From Sulfuriferula multivorans (lineage in GTDB: Bacteria; Pseudomonadota; Gammaproteobacteria; Burkholderiales; Thiobacillaceae), in NCBI GenBank assembly GCA_010365175.1, contig JAAFGW010000145.1, positions 1 through 7,104 on the forward strand: DNA of 7,104 nt, given 5' to 3'. A program made the translations under genes and the position numbers. How positions within the stretch are numbered: the stretch's first letter is position 1; each line of letters opens with the position of its first letter. Shown in pieces: positions 5,471 through 7,104 of the stretch. Below the pieces are notes generated by a model. The model saw only the letters and a list, made by a program, of their open reading frames with translations. It was not told where the DNA came from and ran no database searches.

Positions 5471-7017
5471 GCGCCGCGTGGTTTTTAAAAGTGGATGAAC
5501 GCCCCGCCAACCGCAGCGTTTCTTTTTCCTTACTGCTGATCAGCCTGTTATCCGGTGCCCTGGCTGTCGCCGGATTCGCACCGTTTTACCTCTGGCCTTT
5601 ACCCCTTTTGAGTTTGGCCGTGCTGTTTGGACTTTTTACCCGAACGGCTTCTGCGCGCACCGGCTTTCTCATCGGGTTTGTCTGGGGGCTGGGATTTTTC
5701 CTCACCGGCGTGAGTTGGATCTACGTCAGCCTATCGGTATACGGCGGCATGCCGATGCCCTTGGCAGCACTCGCAACCTTCCTGTTTTGTGGGCTTTTGG
5801 CCCTGTTTCCCGCCCTCGTGGGTGCACTGCAGGCACGCTGGCGCGTTTCGCTCAGCGTGCGATTGCTGGTGTTAATCCCACTTGGGTGGGGCGTAGCGGA
5901 GTGGGTACGTGGATGGATTTTTACGGGTTTCCCCTGGCTGGCGATCGGCTATTCGCAAGTACCGGCCAGCCCGTTGGCGGGTTATGCCCCGCTGGTCGGC
6001 GTCTATGGGGTGTCATTTTTACTGGCACTGACAGCCGCCCTGCTGGCATGGAGCGTGACCTTGCGCGGCAAGCCAGCACAACGCATTTGGGGTGGTGTGG
6101 TCGTGGTTGCGCTAGGGATAGGCGGTCAGGCTTTGCGTGTAATCGACTGGACGACGCCGGACGGCGCACCCACTTCGGTTGCGCTGCTGCAGGGCAATAT
6201 CCCGCAGGACATGAAATGGCTACCTGAAACAACCCATTCCACACTCGAGATTTATGCGCGCATGGCTGCCGCCTCTCCGGCACAGTTAATTGTGCTCCCC
6301 GAGACGGCATTGCCCCTGTTCGAATCCGACCTGCCCGATTTCTATCGCGATGGGCTGGTGATGCTTGGCCAGAAGAATGGCGGGGACATCATGACGGGAT
6401 TGCCGACGGGATCTATGAACGGTACGTACTACAACAGCGTCCTCAGCCTGGGCAGCGCGCCCAGCCAGCATTACCACAAGGTGCATCTGGTGCCTTTCGG
6501 TGAATACATCCCGTTGAAGGCAGTATGGGGCTGGGTAATTCAGGTGCTGCACATTCCGCTATCCGATTTTGCGCGCGGCAATCGCCATCAAACGCCGCTT
6601 GCTATCGGTGGCCAGCGGGTAGCAGCCAATATCTGTTACGAAGACGTCTTTGGTGAGGAAATTATCCGCCAGTTGCCGGCCGCGAGCGTGCTGGTCAATG
6701 TGAGTAATCTGGCGTGGTTCGGGAATTCGTTTGCGCCTTGGCAACACGCGCAAATATCGCAGATGCGCGCACTTGAAACCGGACGCATGATGCTGCGCGC
6801 CACCAACACCGGCTTGACTGCAATCATTAATGAGAAAGGCCAGATACTTGCCAGCCTTCCGCCTTTCACCTCCGGCAGTCTAACCGGCAGCATTCAAGGT
6901 TACGCCGGCAGTACGCCATATGTGCGTTGGGGCAATGCACCCGTATTGGTGTTGTGGGGCGTGCTGGGTATTGGGTTGCTACTGATCGGGCTAAGAGCCT
7001 GTTCCTCAACAACATGA
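5467..7017 (+). CDS. lnt: Apolipoprotein N-acyltransferase
   Basis: Lnt adds the third acyl chain, from phospholipid, to the N-terminal cysteine of diacylglyceryl-lipoproteins at the inner membrane, the last step of lipoprotein maturation before Lol sorting. The 516-residue length matches E. coli (512). Hydrophobic segments lie near 19-37, 41-58, 66-90, 98-120, 131-150, 174-198 and 207-223, followed by a periplasmic nitrilase-like (CN-hydrolase) domain from about 236 to 480 and a last membrane helix near 490-510. Catalytic residues are recognisable: E279 in VLPETALPLF, K338 in YHKVHLVPFGEYIPL and C390 in NICYEDVFG. VNVSNLAWFGNS (410-421) and RATNTGLTAI (444-453) are family signatures. The start is TTG 5467 in the TTGA overlap with the pyrC-like stop. 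GTG 5491 would remove eight residues and cannot be excluded, as neither has a strong Shine-Dalgarno. The extreme C terminus (RACSSTT) may be encoded by the adjoining repeat. lnt is an unusual companion for a pyr operon. Confidence 0.95.
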   Translation: MSAAWFLKVDERPANRSVSFSLLLISLLSGALAVAGFAPFYLWPLPLLSLAVLFGLFTRTASARTGFLIGFVWGLGFFLTGVSWIYVSLSVYGGMPMPLAALATFLFCGLLALFPALVGALQARWRVSLSVRLLVLIPLGWGVAEWVRGWIFTGFPWLAIGYSQVPASPLAGYAPLVGVYGVSFLLALTAALLAWSVTLRGKPAQRIWGGVVVVALGIGGQALRVIDWTTPDGAPTSVALLQGNIPQDMKWLPETTHSTLEIYARMAAASPAQLIVLPETALPLFESDLPDFYRDGLVMLGQKNGGDIMTGLPTGSMNGTYYNSVLSLGSAPSQHYHKVHLVPFGEYIPLKAVWGWVIQVLHIPLSDFARGNRHQTPLAIGGQRVAANICYEDVFGEEIIRQLPAASVLVNVSNLAWFGNSFAPWQHAQISQMRALETGRMMLRATNTGLTAIINEKGQILASLPPFTSGSLTGSIQGYAGSTPYVRWGNAPVLVLWGVLGIGLLLIGLRACSSTT

Positions 7018-7104
7018 ACATTTGACTCGCTGGGCTTGGGCGCGCTGCGTCGTTGCGAATCGCTTGTGTGGCTCGCCACACGGCGCACTCCGCGCCTAGC
7101 ATCG
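7018..7104. repeat. Structured non-coding element after lnt, possible dispersed repeat (cut by window end)
   Basis: No gene is supported here. The segment is rich in nested inverted repeats. GGCGCG 7039-7044 pairs with CGCGCC 7091-7096, and a G-T pair at 7038/7097 extends it. TGCG 7046-7049 pairs with CGCA 7084-7087, continuing through 7050-7051 with 7082-7083. GTGTGG 7066-7071 pairs with CCACAC 7076-7081 around a CTCG loop. GCGAATCGC 7055-7063 is a small palindrome filling the remaining arm. The 3' side 7076-7097 is therefore almost fully paired, with only CTC 7088-7090 bulged. This resembles intergenic palindromic repeat families or a small non-autonomous element more than a simple terminator, and no T-run follows within the window. 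The repeat may begin inside the lnt 3' end (about 6990). Copy number elsewhere is unknown. Confidence 0.4.
7066..7081. other. Perfect 6-bp stem with CTCG tetraloop
   Basis: GTGTGG-CTCG-CCACAC is a perfect inverted repeat 48 bases past the lnt stop, and the most stable local hairpin in the 3' flank. Without a following U-tract it is not a canonical intrinsic terminator, though it could act as a 3' stabilising structure on the operon mRNA. Confidence 0.55.

Noticed and set aside
6866..7102. 78-codon minus-strand open frame over the lnt 3' end
   Set aside because: It runs antisense to lnt and across the palindromic element. The product is Arg/Ala-rich without a recognised domain, and such frames are commonly spurious in repeats.
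1..7104. tRNA, rRNA, CRISPR array, integrase/transposase or phage genes
   Set aside because: Nothing in the sequence supports any of these. All space except the 86-bp phrB-yqgE gap and the last 87 bases is occupied by conserved housekeeping-type genes.

Overview
The window looks like a chromosomal core-genome segment from a Gram-negative proteobacterium, most likely a betaproteobacterium. An outer-membrane lipoprotein maturation gene (lnt) implies a Gram-negative cell. The order yqgE-yqgF-pyrR-pyrB-pyrC' is shared with Pseudomonas and many beta/gammaproteobacteria, and GC content is moderately high. The lineage is inferred from gene order and protein character, not from a marker gene.

Layout. 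Bases 1-285 (+) hold the 3' end of a TetR/AcrR-type regulator whose start lies outside the window. It converges on, and overlaps by 17 bp, a complete class I DNA photolyase gene (phrB, 269-1690, minus strand). A short gap (1691-1776) separates phrB from a divergent plus-strand cluster and probably carries back-to-back promoters. From 1777 to 7017 six genes run on the plus strand with no gaps: yqgE, yqgF/ruvX, pyrR, pyrB, a pyrC-like gene and lnt. Each start overlaps the preceding stop (TTGA, a 20-bp overlap, ATGA, ATGA, TTGA), so the block is very probably one translationally coupled operon. After lnt, 7018-7104 is non-coding and can fold into an elaborate stem-loop structure, probably part of a dispersed repeat cut off by the window edge.

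How the genes fit together. PyrB makes N-carbamoyl-aspartate, the committed step of pyrimidine synthesis. The adjacent PyrC-like protein has lost nearly all metal ligands of dihydroorotase and is best read as the non-catalytic PyrC' partner that stabilises PyrB in the Pseudomonas-type dodecamer, so a working dihydroorotase must be encoded elsewhere. PyrR is a PRPP-binding regulator/uracil phosphoribosyltransferase homologue. YqgF (pre-16S rRNA nuclease) and Lnt (lipoprotein N-acylation) link ribosome and envelope biogenesis to nucleotide supply at the level of shared transcription. The photolyase repairs UV-induced cyclobutane dimers.

I see no defence system, integrase, CRISPR array, tRNA or rRNA. 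The window is mostly ordinary. The points most worth a second look are the degenerate PyrC', the leaderless position of pyrR, the probable antenna-site change in the photolyase, and the structured element after lnt.
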